From positions 186,001-250,000 of the forward strand of contig NZ_LIVV01000004.1 in the NCBI RefSeq assembly GCF_001905825.1: a DNA stretch of 64,000 nucleotides, given 5' to 3'. The first letter of the stretch is position 1. Each line of letters opens with the position of its first letter. This DNA comes from Streptomyces sp. CB02009 (GTDB lineage Bacteria; Actinomycetota; Actinomycetes; Streptomycetales; Streptomycetaceae). Of the stretch, positions 41,530-49,106 are shown one piece after another. The notes beneath the pieces are model-generated. The model worked only from the letters and a program-made list of their open reading frames with translations, was not told the origin of the DNA and did no database searches. A program made the position numbers and the translations under genes.

Positions 41530-41563
41530 GGGGCGGGGTGTTTCACGTGAAACACCCCGCCCC
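41530..41563. other. parS site within a 34-bp perfect palindrome
   Basis: The central 14 bases (41540-41553) read GTTTCACGTGAAAC, the actinobacterial ParB-binding consensus. The symmetry extends to 17 bases on each side (GGGGCGGGGTGTTTCAC and its complement), so transcribed it would fold as a hairpin after pyrE. It lies in the intergenic region between fbaA and pyrE. ParB binding is inferred from the exact match. Confidence 0.9.
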
Positions 41564-41630
41564 TGGGTAAAAACGCAGGTCAGGACAGCAATCACCGATG
41601 TCCGGGACCTAAGTCACGACTTCGCGGCGG

Positions 41631-42170
41631 TTACGCCAGGTCGAGATCGGCCAGCTGGTAGCCCGTGAGGTACGCCAGACCCGCCCCGGCGATGGCCTCG
41701 GCGGCGCCCCGGTCGACGATCGTGGCCACGGCGACGACCTCGCCGCCGGCCTCGCGGACGGCCTCCACGGCGGTCAGCGGCGAGCCGCCGGTGGTCGAGG
41801 TGTCCTCGACCACCAGGCAGCGACGGCCCTTGACGTCCGTGCCCTCGATACGGCGCTGCATGCCGTGCGCCTTCTGCGCCTTCCGTACGACGAAGGCGTC
41901 GAGGCGCTGCCCGCGCGCGGCCGAGGCGTGCAGCATCGAGGTCGCGACCGGGTCGGCGCCCAGGGTCAGACCGCCGACGCAGTCGAAGTCCAGGTCGGCC
42001 GTCAGGTCGAGCATGACCTGACCCACCAGCGGCGCGGCCTCGCCGTCCAGCGTGATCCGGCGCAGGTCGATGTAGTAGTCGGCTTCCAGACCCGAGGAGA
42101 GGGTCACCTTGCCGTGCACCACGGCCTTGTCCTTGATCTGCTGGAGCAGCTCAGCGCGTACGTCAGTCAT
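41631..42170 (-). CDS. pyrE: Orotate phosphoribosyltransferase
   Basis: 179 residues. Converts orotate and PRPP to OMP in pyrimidine synthesis. PRPP motif CLVVEDTSTTGGSPL, start VRAELLQQIKDKAVVHGKVTLSSG and the dimer-interface lysine region VVRKAQKAHG. It begins 23 bases after the stop of the aldose epimerase gene, so both are probably read from the epimerase promoter. The parS palindrome lies about 70 bases beyond its stop and could also act as its transcription end. Confidence 0.97.
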   Translation of the reverse strand: MTDVRAELLQQIKDKAVVHGKVTLSSGLEADYYIDLRRITLDGEAAPLVGQVMLDLTADLDFDCVGGLTLGADPVATSMLHASAARGQRLDAFVVRKAQKAHGMQRRIEGTDVKGRRCLVVEDTSTTGGSPLTAVEAVREAGGEVVAVATIVDRGAAEAIAGAGLAYLTGYQLADLDLA

Positions 42171-42193
42171 GCCCCGAGCTTAAAGGGCACTGC

Positions 42194-42985
42194 TCAGAGG
42201 CGGCGCCAGCGCCAGGTGCTCTCGACCTCCAGCGGATCGATCGGGGTGACCAGGCGGGGGTGGGTGTTGAGGCCGTTCGGCGGGCCGGACTGCGGCTCGA
42301 CGCAGACGGCCTCCTCCTGCTCGTCGTAGATCACGACCCACTCGGCGCGGCTGGTGACCTTCAGCTCCAGCTCCTCCGGCCAGGTGAGGGTGACGTCGAC
42401 GCCCTCGGGCATGCCGAAGCAGTCGTCCCAGGGGCCGGGGGTGCGGTCGATCCGGCGTCCGGTCGGGAGGTGGTCGTCACCGCGCTCCTCCTGCCAGGCC
42501 GGGGTGAAGTCGAGGCGCGCGTCCTGGCCGCCCCGGCCGAGGTTCCGCAGGAACCAGGGGTGCCAGCCGGCCTGGGCCGGGAAGGAGTCGTCGTAGGTCT
42601 CGACGCCGAAGCGGAGGGTGAGGGCGTCCTCGGCCAGCTCGAAGACCTGCGTGACCCGGCCCTGGTACGGCCACGGGTCACCCAGCTCACAGGTGAAGAC
42701 CGCCTCGGTCGCGGAGGTCCTCGCGGTCTTCCACGCGAGGTCGCGGACGGTCCCGTGGATGGCGTGCGGGGGCGCGTTGACCGGCAGCTGATGGGTGGTG
42801 GCCCCGTTGCGGAAACGGCCGTTCCCGGTCCGTCCGCACCAGGGCACCATCGGGAAGGTGCCGAACCGCTCGCCCTGGCGCAGCAGCTCGGTGCCGCCGA
42901 TGCGCAGGCTCTCGATCCGGCAGCCGTTCTCGGGGCTGATGGTCAACTCGGCGTCGCCCGCCGTCAGGTGCGTCTGCATGCTCAC
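42194..42985 (-). CDS. Aldose 1-epimerase/galactose mutarotase family protein
   Basis: 263 residues. Beta-sandwich sugar epimerase with the conserved HAIHGTVRDLAW (catalytic His region), PAQAGWHPWFLRNL and E in EAVCVEPQSGPPNG. Family members interconvert sugar anomers; substrate unknown. Two starts: GTG 42985, with TAGGGT six bases upstream (leaderless), or ATG 42979 with GGAG seven bases upstream. First gene of a likely unit with pyrE. Confidence 0.9.
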   Translation of the reverse strand: MSMQTHLTAGDAELTISPENGCRIESLRIGGTELLRQGERFGTFPMVPWCGRTGNGRFRNGATTHQLPVNAPPHAIHGTVRDLAWKTARTSATEAVFTCELGDPWPYQGRVTQVFELAEDALTLRFGVETYDDSFPAQAGWHPWFLRNLGRGGQDARLDFTPAWQEERGDDHLPTGRRIDRTPGPWDDCFGMPEGVDVTLTWPEELELKVTSRAEWVVIYDEQEEAVCVEPQSGPPNGLNTHPRLVTPIDPLEVESTWRWRRL

Positions 42986-42991
42986 GCTCCG

Positions 42992-42997
42992 ACCCTA
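42992..42997 (-). promoter_or_regulatory. Candidate -10 box, leaderless epimerase/pyrE transcript
   Basis: TAGGGT, six bases before GTG 42985. Confidence 0.45.
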
Positions 42998-43036
42998 ATC
43001 GTGCCGACGGCGTCGGCGCAGTGCGCGGGAGCCGTG

Positions 43037-43175
43037 TCAGCGGCGGCGGCCCTGGCAGTAGCGCCGGCGCACGGCGCGGTGCTCCGGTCAGACGCGGCGA
43101 CGCGCGCGGGCGGTGGTCCTGTCAGCGGCGGCGGCGCGCGGTGCCCGGTCAGCGGCGGCGGCGCAGTGCGCGGCT
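43037..43175. repeat. TCAGCGGCGGCGGC repeats at the 3' end of the SRPBCC gene
   Basis: Copies start at 43037, 43122 and 43149; the last two are 27 bases apart. The third encodes the Arg-rich end and stop of the SRPBCC gene, so the others look like decayed duplications of the gene's end. Confidence 0.7.
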
Positions 43176-44057
43176 GACGACCACGGCGGAGGCGAGCGCG
43201 AGGGCCGCGGCCGGGGCGATCCAGCGCAGGGTGGCACCGGCGCTCGACGCCTCGGGCGCGGGCACCGGGGCGTACCGGCCGCGCGGCGGCGCGTGGTCGA
43301 CCTCCTCGGCGCTGCGGCCGATCATGGTCCGGCGGGCGTGGGCGGCCTCGGCGGCCGGCTGCGGGGCGGGGAAGTCGATGGGCGTGGCGCCGAAGTCCTC
43401 GTCCAGGCGGGGGTCGAGGGAGGACGGCGGCACCGGCGCGTCGAAGACGGGGCTCCGGCGCGGCTCCTCGACACCGTCGTCGACGCCGTCGTCGTCGGAG
43501 TCGCCGACGGCGTCGGAGCGGTCGGAGCCCTCGGGGCCGTCGGAGGCGGGCTCGACGACGTCATCGGCAGCGGCGGCCGCCGCTCCCCCGGGAGCCGTTT
43601 CCGCGTCCGGCGCTTCCGGCACCCCCGGCTTCTCCGCCAGCGCCGCCAGTCCCTCCACGAACTTGTCGAGCAGCTTCGCGCCCGCCGTGGACCGGGCCTC
43701 GTCCGTCACCTCGGCGAGCCGGCCGGCCGCCGTCAGACCGCCGGTGAAGCTCAGGCTGGTGCCCTCGGCCACCGGAGTGAGGACGACGGTGAGCGACAGC
43801 TCCGCCGTGCCCTTGCCCCGGGCCTCGGTCCCGTGGCCCTCGTAGGTGATGGCACCGTCCCGCTCGACGACCTTCAGGGCGCCCCGGTAGGTGATGGTGT
43901 TGCCGCCGACCCGCACCTTGAGCCGGCCCGTCAGCGGACCGGCCTCCGCGTCGGCGTCGCGCTGGAGGCCGGGGACGCAGCGCACCACCCGGGCCGGGTC
44001 CGTGAGCGTCGCACGCAGAACCGCGGCCGGGACCGGGACGAACACCTCATGCTCCAT
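43149..44057 (-). CDS. SRPBCC/CoxG-like protein with C-terminal membrane anchor
   Basis: 302 residues. N-terminal domain (residues 1-145) is a SRPBCC/CoxG fold: MEHEVFVPVPAAVLRATLTDPARVVRCVPGL, then SFTGGLTAAGRLAEV and the conserved GAKLLDKFVEGL helix. Residues 145-260 are acidic, Ala/Asp/Pro-rich and disordered, then a single helix near residue 280 (LRWIAPAAALALASAVVVS) and an Arg-rich end (tail anchor). CoxG proteins recruit carbon monoxide dehydrogenase to the membrane; no cox genes are here, so a different client is likely. TAGGCT lies eight bases before the ATG. Confidence 0.82.
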   Translation of the reverse strand: MEHEVFVPVPAAVLRATLTDPARVVRCVPGLQRDADAEAGPLTGRLKVRVGGNTITYRGALKVVERDGAITYEGHGTEARGKGTAELSLTVVLTPVAEGTSLSFTGGLTAAGRLAEVTDEARSTAGAKLLDKFVEGLAALAEKPGVPEAPDAETAPGGAAAAAADDVVEPASDGPEGSDRSDAVGDSDDDGVDDGVEEPRRSPVFDAPVPPSSLDPRLDEDFGATPIDFPAPQPAAEAAHARRTMIGRSAEEVDHAPPRGRYAPVPAPEASSAGATLRWIAPAAALALASAVVVSRALRRRR

Positions 44058-44119
44058 GGAAGCCGAGCCTACTCAGACGGGGGCGCGGCGTCGCCCGTTC
44101 GGCACGGAACCCGGTTCCT

Positions 44120-45793
44120 TCACCCTCCGTACCGCGGGTGCACCAGCGTCGACGGGGGCGGTTCGGCGCCCCGGCCGCGCTCGGCGCGGCGCGCCGCGGC
44201 CTCCAGGGTGTGCTCGCCGAGCGAGCGCAGCCGGGGCACGTCGGGGGCGAGGCCGAGGGCGGGCGGGCGGCTGCCCCGTGCGGCCAGCAGGAAGCCCCAG
44301 TCACCGGGGCCCCGCCCCGTGCCGTCGGCGCGGTCGGCGCGGTCGGGTCCCGCGGTGAAGCCGGGAGTGCGGCCGCTCGCGCTGTAGGGGCGGGTCGCGA
44401 AGCCGGCCGCGCGCAGGGTGGCGTCCACGGTCCAGTAGACCCGGGGCCGGTCGTCGACGGACCCGGCGTGCACGGCGAACCGTCCGGAGGGGGTCAGGAC
44501 CCGGGCCACCAGCCCGTAGAACTCCTGGGCGTACAGCTTGGTGCTGGGGGTGATTCCGGGGTCGGGCAGATCGGAGATCACCACGTCGTACCGTTCCTGC
44601 AGACGAGCGGTGGCGCCCCGGAGCCAGTGGAAGGCGTCCGCGTGGACCACCCGGACGCGCGGGTCGCGGAACGCCTGCCCGTTGAGCTTGGCGAGGGCCG
44701 GGTCCGTCCGGGCGAGGCGGACGACGCCCGGGTCGAGTTCGACGACGGTGACGGAGCGGACCCCGGGGTAGCGCAGGGCTTCGCGGGCGGCCATGCCGTC
44801 ACCGCCGCCCACGATCAGCACGCGGGCGTGCGGGCCGTTCATCGCGGGGTGGACGAGGGCCTCGTGGTAGCGGTACTCGTCCCGTCCTGCGACCCGGAGG
44901 CGGCCGTCGAGGAACAGGTCGGGCGGGCCTTCGCGGCTCCCGGTCACGACGATCTCCTGGAGTTCGGTGTGGACGGCGACCCGCACCCGCTCCCCGTACA
45001 CCGCCCGGCGAGCGGCCTGTTCGAAGTCGTCGACGAGCACGGTCGCCGTGGCGAGGACGGCGAGGACCGCCACGTTCACCGCGACGAGCAGGGCACGCGA
45101 GCGGGTGGTCAGGTCGCGGCGGAACACCCAGAGGACGAGGCCGCCGCCCGCCACGGCGTTGACCGCGCCGGTGACGAGGGCGCCGGTGAGCTGGCCGAGC
45201 CAGGGCAGCAGCAGGAAGGGGAAGGCGAGGCCGCCGACCAGGGCACCGACGTAGTCGGCGGCGAAGAGGTCGGCGACGGTGCCGGCGGCGTCGTCCTGCT
45301 CCCCGAGCGAGGCCTTCCGCCCGGACCGGCCCGACCGGTCACCCCGCTGTATGAGCGACATCAGCAGGGGGATCTCGGCGCCGATGAGCACCCCGATGGC
45401 GAGCGAGAACGCCACGAGGACGTACCGCGACTCGCCGAACCAGGCGAAGGCCGCGTACAGCACCATCGCCGAGGTGCCGCCGACGAGCGCGAGTCCGGCC
45501 TCGACCAGGCCGAAGCCGACGGCGGCGCGGCAGCGCAGCGCCTTGGCGAGGAGCGAGCCCACTCCCATGGCGAAGACCATGACGGAGAGCACCACGGAGG
45601 CCTGGGTGACCGAGTCGCCGATCAAGTAGGAGGCGAGCGCGACCAGTTCGAGCTCGTAGACCAGGCCGCAGGCGGCGCAGACGAAGACCACCGCGAGGAC
45701 CGGGAACCGCACCGTCTCGCGCGACGGCTCGGGCCGCCGCACGGGCGCCCGCCGCACCCTCTTGGGTGGCATGGTCACGGTCGGCTCGATCAT
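44120..45793 (-). CDS. Membrane-fused polyamine aminopropyltransferase (spermidine synthase-like)
   Basis: 557 residues. Residues about 30-235 form seven or eight membrane helices, residues 245-500 the SpeE methyltransferase-fold domain with [28 protein letters not shown], and [19 protein letters not shown] replacing the usual DxxDP catalytic sequence. Decarboxylated SAM is the normal aminopropyl donor, but membrane-fused members need not make spermidine. Pro-rich C-terminal tail. TAGCGT ends seven bases before the ATG without SD. The DUF2617 gene lies immediately upstream (75 bases), the usual neighbour of this family in streptomycetes. Confidence 0.9.
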   Translation of the reverse strand: MIEPTVTMPPKRVRRAPVRRPEPSRETVRFPVLAVVFVCAACGLVYELELVALASYLIGDSVTQASVVLSVMVFAMGVGSLLAKALRCRAAVGFGLVEAGLALVGGTSAMVLYAAFAWFGESRYVLVAFSLAIGVLIGAEIPLLMSLIQRGDRSGRSGRKASLGEQDDAAGTVADLFAADYVGALVGGLAFPFLLLPWLGQLTGALVTGAVNAVAGGGLVLWVFRRDLTTRSRALLVAVNVAVLAVLATATVLVDDFEQAARRAVYGERVRVAVHTELQEIVVTGSREGPPDLFLDGRLRVAGRDEYRYHEALVHPAMNGPHARVLIVGGGDGMAAREALRYPGVRSVTVVELDPGVVRLARTDPALAKLNGQAFRDPRVRVVHADAFHWLRGATARLQERYDVVISDLPDPGITPSTKLYAQEFYGLVARVLTPSGRFAVHAGSVDDRPRVYWTVDATLRAAGFATRPYSASGRTPGFTAGPDRADRADGTGRGPGDWGFLLAARGSRPPALGLAPDVPRLRSLGEHTLEAAARRAERGRGAEPPPSTLVHPRYGG

Positions 45794-45800
45794 GGCCGTA

Positions 45801-45806
45801 ACGCTA
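45801..45806 (-). promoter_or_regulatory. Candidate -10 box, leaderless spermidine synthase-like transcript
   Basis: TAGCGT, seven bases before ATG 45793. Confidence 0.45.
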
Positions 45807-45868
45807 CGTCACGACCAGGGCGCCCCCTGTCACCCACACGAGTGGACCTGGAGCGCCAGGAGGGCGTA

Positions 45869-46387
45869 TCAGAGCGTGGCGGGCATACGCACGCCGATAC
45901 GGGTCCTGGTGACCACCAACTGCCCCTCCTGCGGGTAGGCGTGCCAGGTGCGCCACCGCACCTGGCCCTCGTGGCGCTGCGCCAGCATCGCCGTGAAGGC
46001 GTGCGGGGAGCCGGGAAAGGTCCCCGCGAGCCCGTTGGGATGGTCGGCGACGAGCGCCAGCAGTTCCTGCGCCCGGCCCGCGAAGGAGCCGTGCGAGAGC
46101 GTCTCGACGCGGGCGGCGAATTCGTACTCCCATTCGCCGACACGCTTGGAGACGCCGAGCGGCAGCGGGGTGCTGCTGCCCGGCATGCAGGCGACGGTCT
46201 CCGAACAGCTGCGGCCCTCCTCTTCCAGGAGCACCTGGTGGGAAGCGCCGAGCAGCCTCAACTGCAGCTTGGCGCCGGAGAGTTCGAGGTCGAGCACGGC
46301 CAGGGCGGGCAGCGGCTCGCGCCCGAGGGCCCAGGCCAGATCGGCCGCGCGGGTATCGGTGTAGGAGGTCTTCAGGGTGGTGAGCAT
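45869..46387 (-). CDS. DUF2617 family protein
   Basis: 172 residues from ATG 46387 (MLTTLKTSYTDTRAADLAWALG) with GGAG eight bases upstream. Soluble, strand-rich small protein with conserved LDLELSGAKLQLRLLGASHQV, YEFAARVETL and FPGSPHAFTAM segments. Function unknown; family members regularly neighbour membrane-fused spermidine synthases as here, suggesting a shared pathway. Upstream (46388-46683) 296 bases contain no gene I can support. Confidence 0.88.
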   Translation of the reverse strand: MLTTLKTSYTDTRAADLAWALGREPLPALAVLDLELSGAKLQLRLLGASHQVLLEEEGRSCSETVACMPGSSTPLPLGVSKRVGEWEYEFAARVETLSHGSFAGRAQELLALVADHPNGLAGTFPGSPHAFTAMLAQRHEGQVRWRTWHAYPQEGQLVVTRTRIGVRMPATL

Positions 46388-46683
46388 GGGTCGGCTCCGC
46401 AAACACGGTTTGACGGGTGGGCCGGGGGCGCCCCGGAGAAGGGTTCAACGGGAGTGGGGAATCGCCGACTCGGGTCCACACATGGTCCGAGGGCTGTCTC
46501 TGTCAGGAGCGAGAGAACCACGGACGCCGGACGACTCGCAGCGTTTTTACCCAACTTGCCGTGTTTTCCAACCCCTTCGGGGAACCCACAGTTCACTTGT
46601 TCAATCAGAACTGATCGACACGTCTGCTCTGATTGCCCACGTCACGTGCCACGCGCCTGCGGAGCCGTCAGCCACTCCGGTGC

Positions 46684-46923
46684 TCAGCTGGAGCCACCGC
46701 CGCAGCCGCCACCCCCGCCACCGCAGCTGGAGGACCCTCCGCAGGAGGAGCTGGAGCCGCCACCGCAGCCGCCGCCCCCACCGCCGTCGGCCCACGTGGT
46801 GCTGCCGCCGCTCGACCCCGAGCGCCGCCGCCGCCGCGGCGGCGCGCTGCGGAACGCACCGCGGAACATGCTGGCGAGCCACAGGAACACCGCGATGCCC
46901 AGAATGATGAAGACGATTTCCAT
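46684..46923 (-). CDS. Small single-TM protein with Gly/Cys/Ser-rich tail
   Basis: 79 residues. One membrane helix right at the start (MEIVFIILGIAVFLWLAS), an Arg-rich cytoplasmic segment and a low-complexity tail in which single cysteines are set in glycine/serine runs (CGGG, SSCGGSSSCGG, CGGGSS, five Cys). This resembles small TIGR04222/GGXXC-type membrane proteins whose role is unknown. It is the first supported gene on this strand above DUF2617, separated from it by about 300 bases. Confidence 0.65.
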   Translation of the reverse strand: MEIVFIILGIAVFLWLASMFRGAFRSAPPRRRRRSGSSGGSTTWADGGGGGGCGGGSSSSCGGSSSCGGGGGGCGGGSS

Positions 46924-47023
46924 CAGTACTACCCCCGTTCTCTTGTGCGAGGGAGATTCCCTCACGCGCGCGTCGTCAAAGCGCACTTGAGGAAGTCCAG
47001 AGCTTCGCCGCAGGATGGCCGTC

Positions 47024-48193
47024 ATGACACGACCGCCGCTCAACCGCCACCTTGCCGAGTTCGGGACGACGATCTTCGCCGAGATGTCCCAGCTCGCCGC
47101 CAGGACCGGGGCCATCAACCTCGGCCAGGGCTTCCCCGACACCGACGGCCCCGAGGAGATCCGGGAGGCCGCGGTCCGCGCGCTGCGGGACGGACGCGGC
47201 AACCAGTACCCGCCCGGCACCGGCGTCCCCGAGCTGCGCGCGGCCATCGCCGACCACCAGCGGGACCGGTACGGCATCGACCTCGACCCCGACACGGAGG
47301 TGCTCGTCACCGCGGGCGCCACCGAGGCGATCGCGGCCTCGCTGCTCGCCCTCGTCGCACCGGGCGACGAGGTCATCGCCCTGGAGCCGTACTACGACTC
47401 GTACGCCGCCTGCATCGCGATGGCCGGCGGGACCCGGGTCCCCGTGACCCTCCGCCCGCACGACGGGGCCTACGGCCTCGACCTCGACGAACTGCGGGCC
47501 GCCGTCACCGACCGGACCCGGCTGATCCTCCTCAACACCCCGCACAACCCCACCGGCACCGTCCTCACCCGGGCCGAGCTGACCGCCGTCGCCGAGCTCG
47601 CGATCGAGCGGGACCTGCTCGTCGTCACGGACGAGGTGTACGAGCACCTGGTCTTCGACGACGCCGAGCACCTGCCGATCGCGAGCCTGCCGGGGATGCG
47701 GGAGCGCACGGTCACCATCGGCTCGGCCGGCAAGACGTTCTCGTTCACCGGCTGGAAGGTCGGCTGGATCACCGCGAGCCCCGAGCTGACCTCCGCGGTC
47801 CGCTCGGCCAAGCAGTTCCTCACGTACGTGTCCTCCGGCCCGTTCCAGTACGCGATCGCCGAGGCCCTGCGCCTCCCGGCCGCGTACTACGACACCCTCC
47901 GCGCGGAGCACGCCGCCAAGCGGGACCTGCTGAGCGAGGGCCTCGCCCAGGCGGGCTTCGCGGTCTACAAGCCCGCCGGCACCTACTTCGTCACCACCGA
48001 CATCCGCCCCCTCGGCGCCGAGGACGGCTTCGCCTTCTGCCGCTCGCTGCCCGAGCGCGCCGGGGTCGTCGCCATCCCCAACGCCGTCTTCTACGACCAC
48101 CGCGAGGCCGGCGCCCCCTTCGTCCGCTTCGCCTTCTGCAAGAAGACCGAGGTCCTGGAGGAGGCCGTCTCCCGCCTCAAGCACCTGTCCTGA
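47024..48193 (+). CDS. Class I PLP aminotransferase (DapC/kynurenine aminotransferase-like)
   Basis: 389 residues from ATG 47024 with AGGATGG nine bases upstream (ATG 47015 possible). Fold type I class I/II: GAINLGQGFPDTDGP, YPPGTGVPELRAAIA, NTPHNPTGTVL, DEVYEHLVF, and Schiff-base lysine in GSAGKTFSFTGWKVGW. This subfamily includes N-succinyldiaminopimelate, methionine and kynurenine aminotransferases; the presence of a kynurenine operon in the window makes kynurenine a tempting but unproven substrate. Ends in a bidirectional terminator. Confidence 0.92.
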   Translation: MTRPPLNRHLAEFGTTIFAEMSQLAARTGAINLGQGFPDTDGPEEIREAAVRALRDGRGNQYPPGTGVPELRAAIADHQRDRYGIDLDPDTEVLVTAGATEAIAASLLALVAPGDEVIALEPYYDSYAACIAMAGGTRVPVTLRPHDGAYGLDLDELRAAVTDRTRLILLNTPHNPTGTVLTRAELTAVAELAIERDLLVVTDEVYEHLVFDDAEHLPIASLPGMRERTVTIGSAGKTFSFTGWKVGWITASPELTSAVRSAKQFLTYVSSGPFQYAIAEALRLPAAYYDTLRAEHAAKRDLLSEGLAQAGFAVYKPAGTYFVTTDIRPLGAEDGFAFCRSLPERAGVVAIPNAVFYDHREAGAPFVRFAFCKKTEVLEEAVSRLKHLS

Positions 48194-48220
48194 CACACCC
48201 GGCCGCGGCGGCGCGGACGC

Positions 48221-48258
48221 CCGAGAGCCCGGCCCCTCGGAAGGGGCCGGGCTCTCGG
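48221..48258. terminator. Bidirectional terminator (aminotransferase / YbjN)
   Basis: CCGAGAGCCCGGCCCC pairs perfectly with GGGGCCGGGCTCTCGG, loop TCGGAA, between convergent genes. Confidence 0.9.
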
Positions 48259-48274
48259 TGCGGTGCGGGGAGGC

Positions 48275-48811
48275 TCAGGCCTCTTCGTCGCCGGCGGCCT
48301 TGTCCTCGGGGGACTCCAGGCCGAACTGCTCGACGACCCACTTGTCGAACTCGATGGAGGCGCGGACCCAGCTGACCGTGGAGGACACGAAGTGCTCCAG
48401 GGCGACGCCGGTGCCGATCAGCATCTGGGCCTCACCGATGAGGCGGAGGGTGGCGGAGCCGTCCTCCTCCTCGTGCAGGTGGGTGTAGACCTTCGGCCAC
48501 AGGGTGCGGCGGTTCCAGTCGTCGATCGCGTCGAGGATCTTGGCGCGGTCGTCGGCCGAGTGCGGGCGGTCGTAGAACGTCCGCACCGAGAAGACCTGCT
48601 GCTCGTCCTCTCCGCGGAACATGAAGTACGTGCGGAATTCCTCCCACGGCGCCGCGAGGTCACCCTCGTCGTCGATGACGTACTTCAGCTCCATCTGCTC
48701 GAGGAGCTGCTTGACGAGGTCCTGGTCGGGGACGACGGGGCCCGCCGGTCCTGCGGCCTGAGGCTGGGGCTGGCCCCCGAAATTCGGAATCGAGGACGGG
48801 TCGATGCTCAC
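48275..48811 (-). CDS. YbjN-domain protein
   Basis: 178 residues from GTG 48811 with AAGGGA nine bases upstream. N-terminal Pro/Gln-rich 30 residues, then a YbjN/T3SS-chaperone-like fold (VKQLLEQMELKYVIDDEGDLAAPW, FRTYFMFRGEDEQQVFSVRTFYD, LHEEEDGSATLRLIGEAQMLIGTGVALEHFVSSTVSW). Cytoplasmic. Family members modulate stress and motility phenotypes in other bacteria. Convergent with the aminotransferase gene. Function here unknown. Confidence 0.88.
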   Translation of the reverse strand: MSIDPSSIPNFGGQPQPQAAGPAGPVVPDQDLVKQLLEQMELKYVIDDEGDLAAPWEEFRTYFMFRGEDEQQVFSVRTFYDRPHSADDRAKILDAIDDWNRRTLWPKVYTHLHEEEDGSATLRLIGEAQMLIGTGVALEHFVSSTVSWVRASIEFDKWVVEQFGLESPEDKAAGDEEA

Positions 48812-48936
48812 CGTGTATTTCCCTTCGTACGGATGTCGCCATCCTCCCCCATGCCGGGCGGTCTGTGGCAAGCCCTGCCTCCCGCGATCCGCTGCGGGCT
48901 GACAAGAACCGGTGCGCCCGGGGGAAGGCACCGCCG

Positions 48937-48991
48937 GGAAATGCGGGGAAACACGGGAAACAAGGGAAACGCGGAAAACGGAGAAACGAGG
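48937..48991. repeat. Purine-rich GGGAAAC tandem repeats
   Basis: Six degenerate 9-10 base units (CGGGAAATG, CGGGGAAACA, CGGGAAACA, AGGGAAACG, CGGAAAACG, GAGAAACGA). On the minus strand this is a U/C-rich run downstream of clpB. Confidence 0.8.
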
Positions 48992-49015
48992 GGCGCCCGC
49001 GCCTCCGTGCGGGTC

Positions 49016-49046
49016 ACGTACGGGGACGGTCACCGTCCTCGTACGT
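49016..49046 (-). terminator. Probable clpB terminator
   Basis: ACGTACGGGGACGG and CCGTCCTCGTACGT pair (one G-U) around TCA, 60 bases beyond the clpB stop; a U-rich repeat region follows on the minus strand. Confidence 0.7.
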
Positions 49047-49106
49047 GCCGGAGCCCCCTCCGCCGCCCCGAGCGGCCGTGACGCCGCCCGGGGCGCTGAG
49101 GGCCGC

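Noticed and set aside
46601-46882. 93-codon Arg/Trp-rich frame on the minus strand
   Set aside because: It is the shadow of the Gly/Cys-rich small membrane protein gene in another frame.
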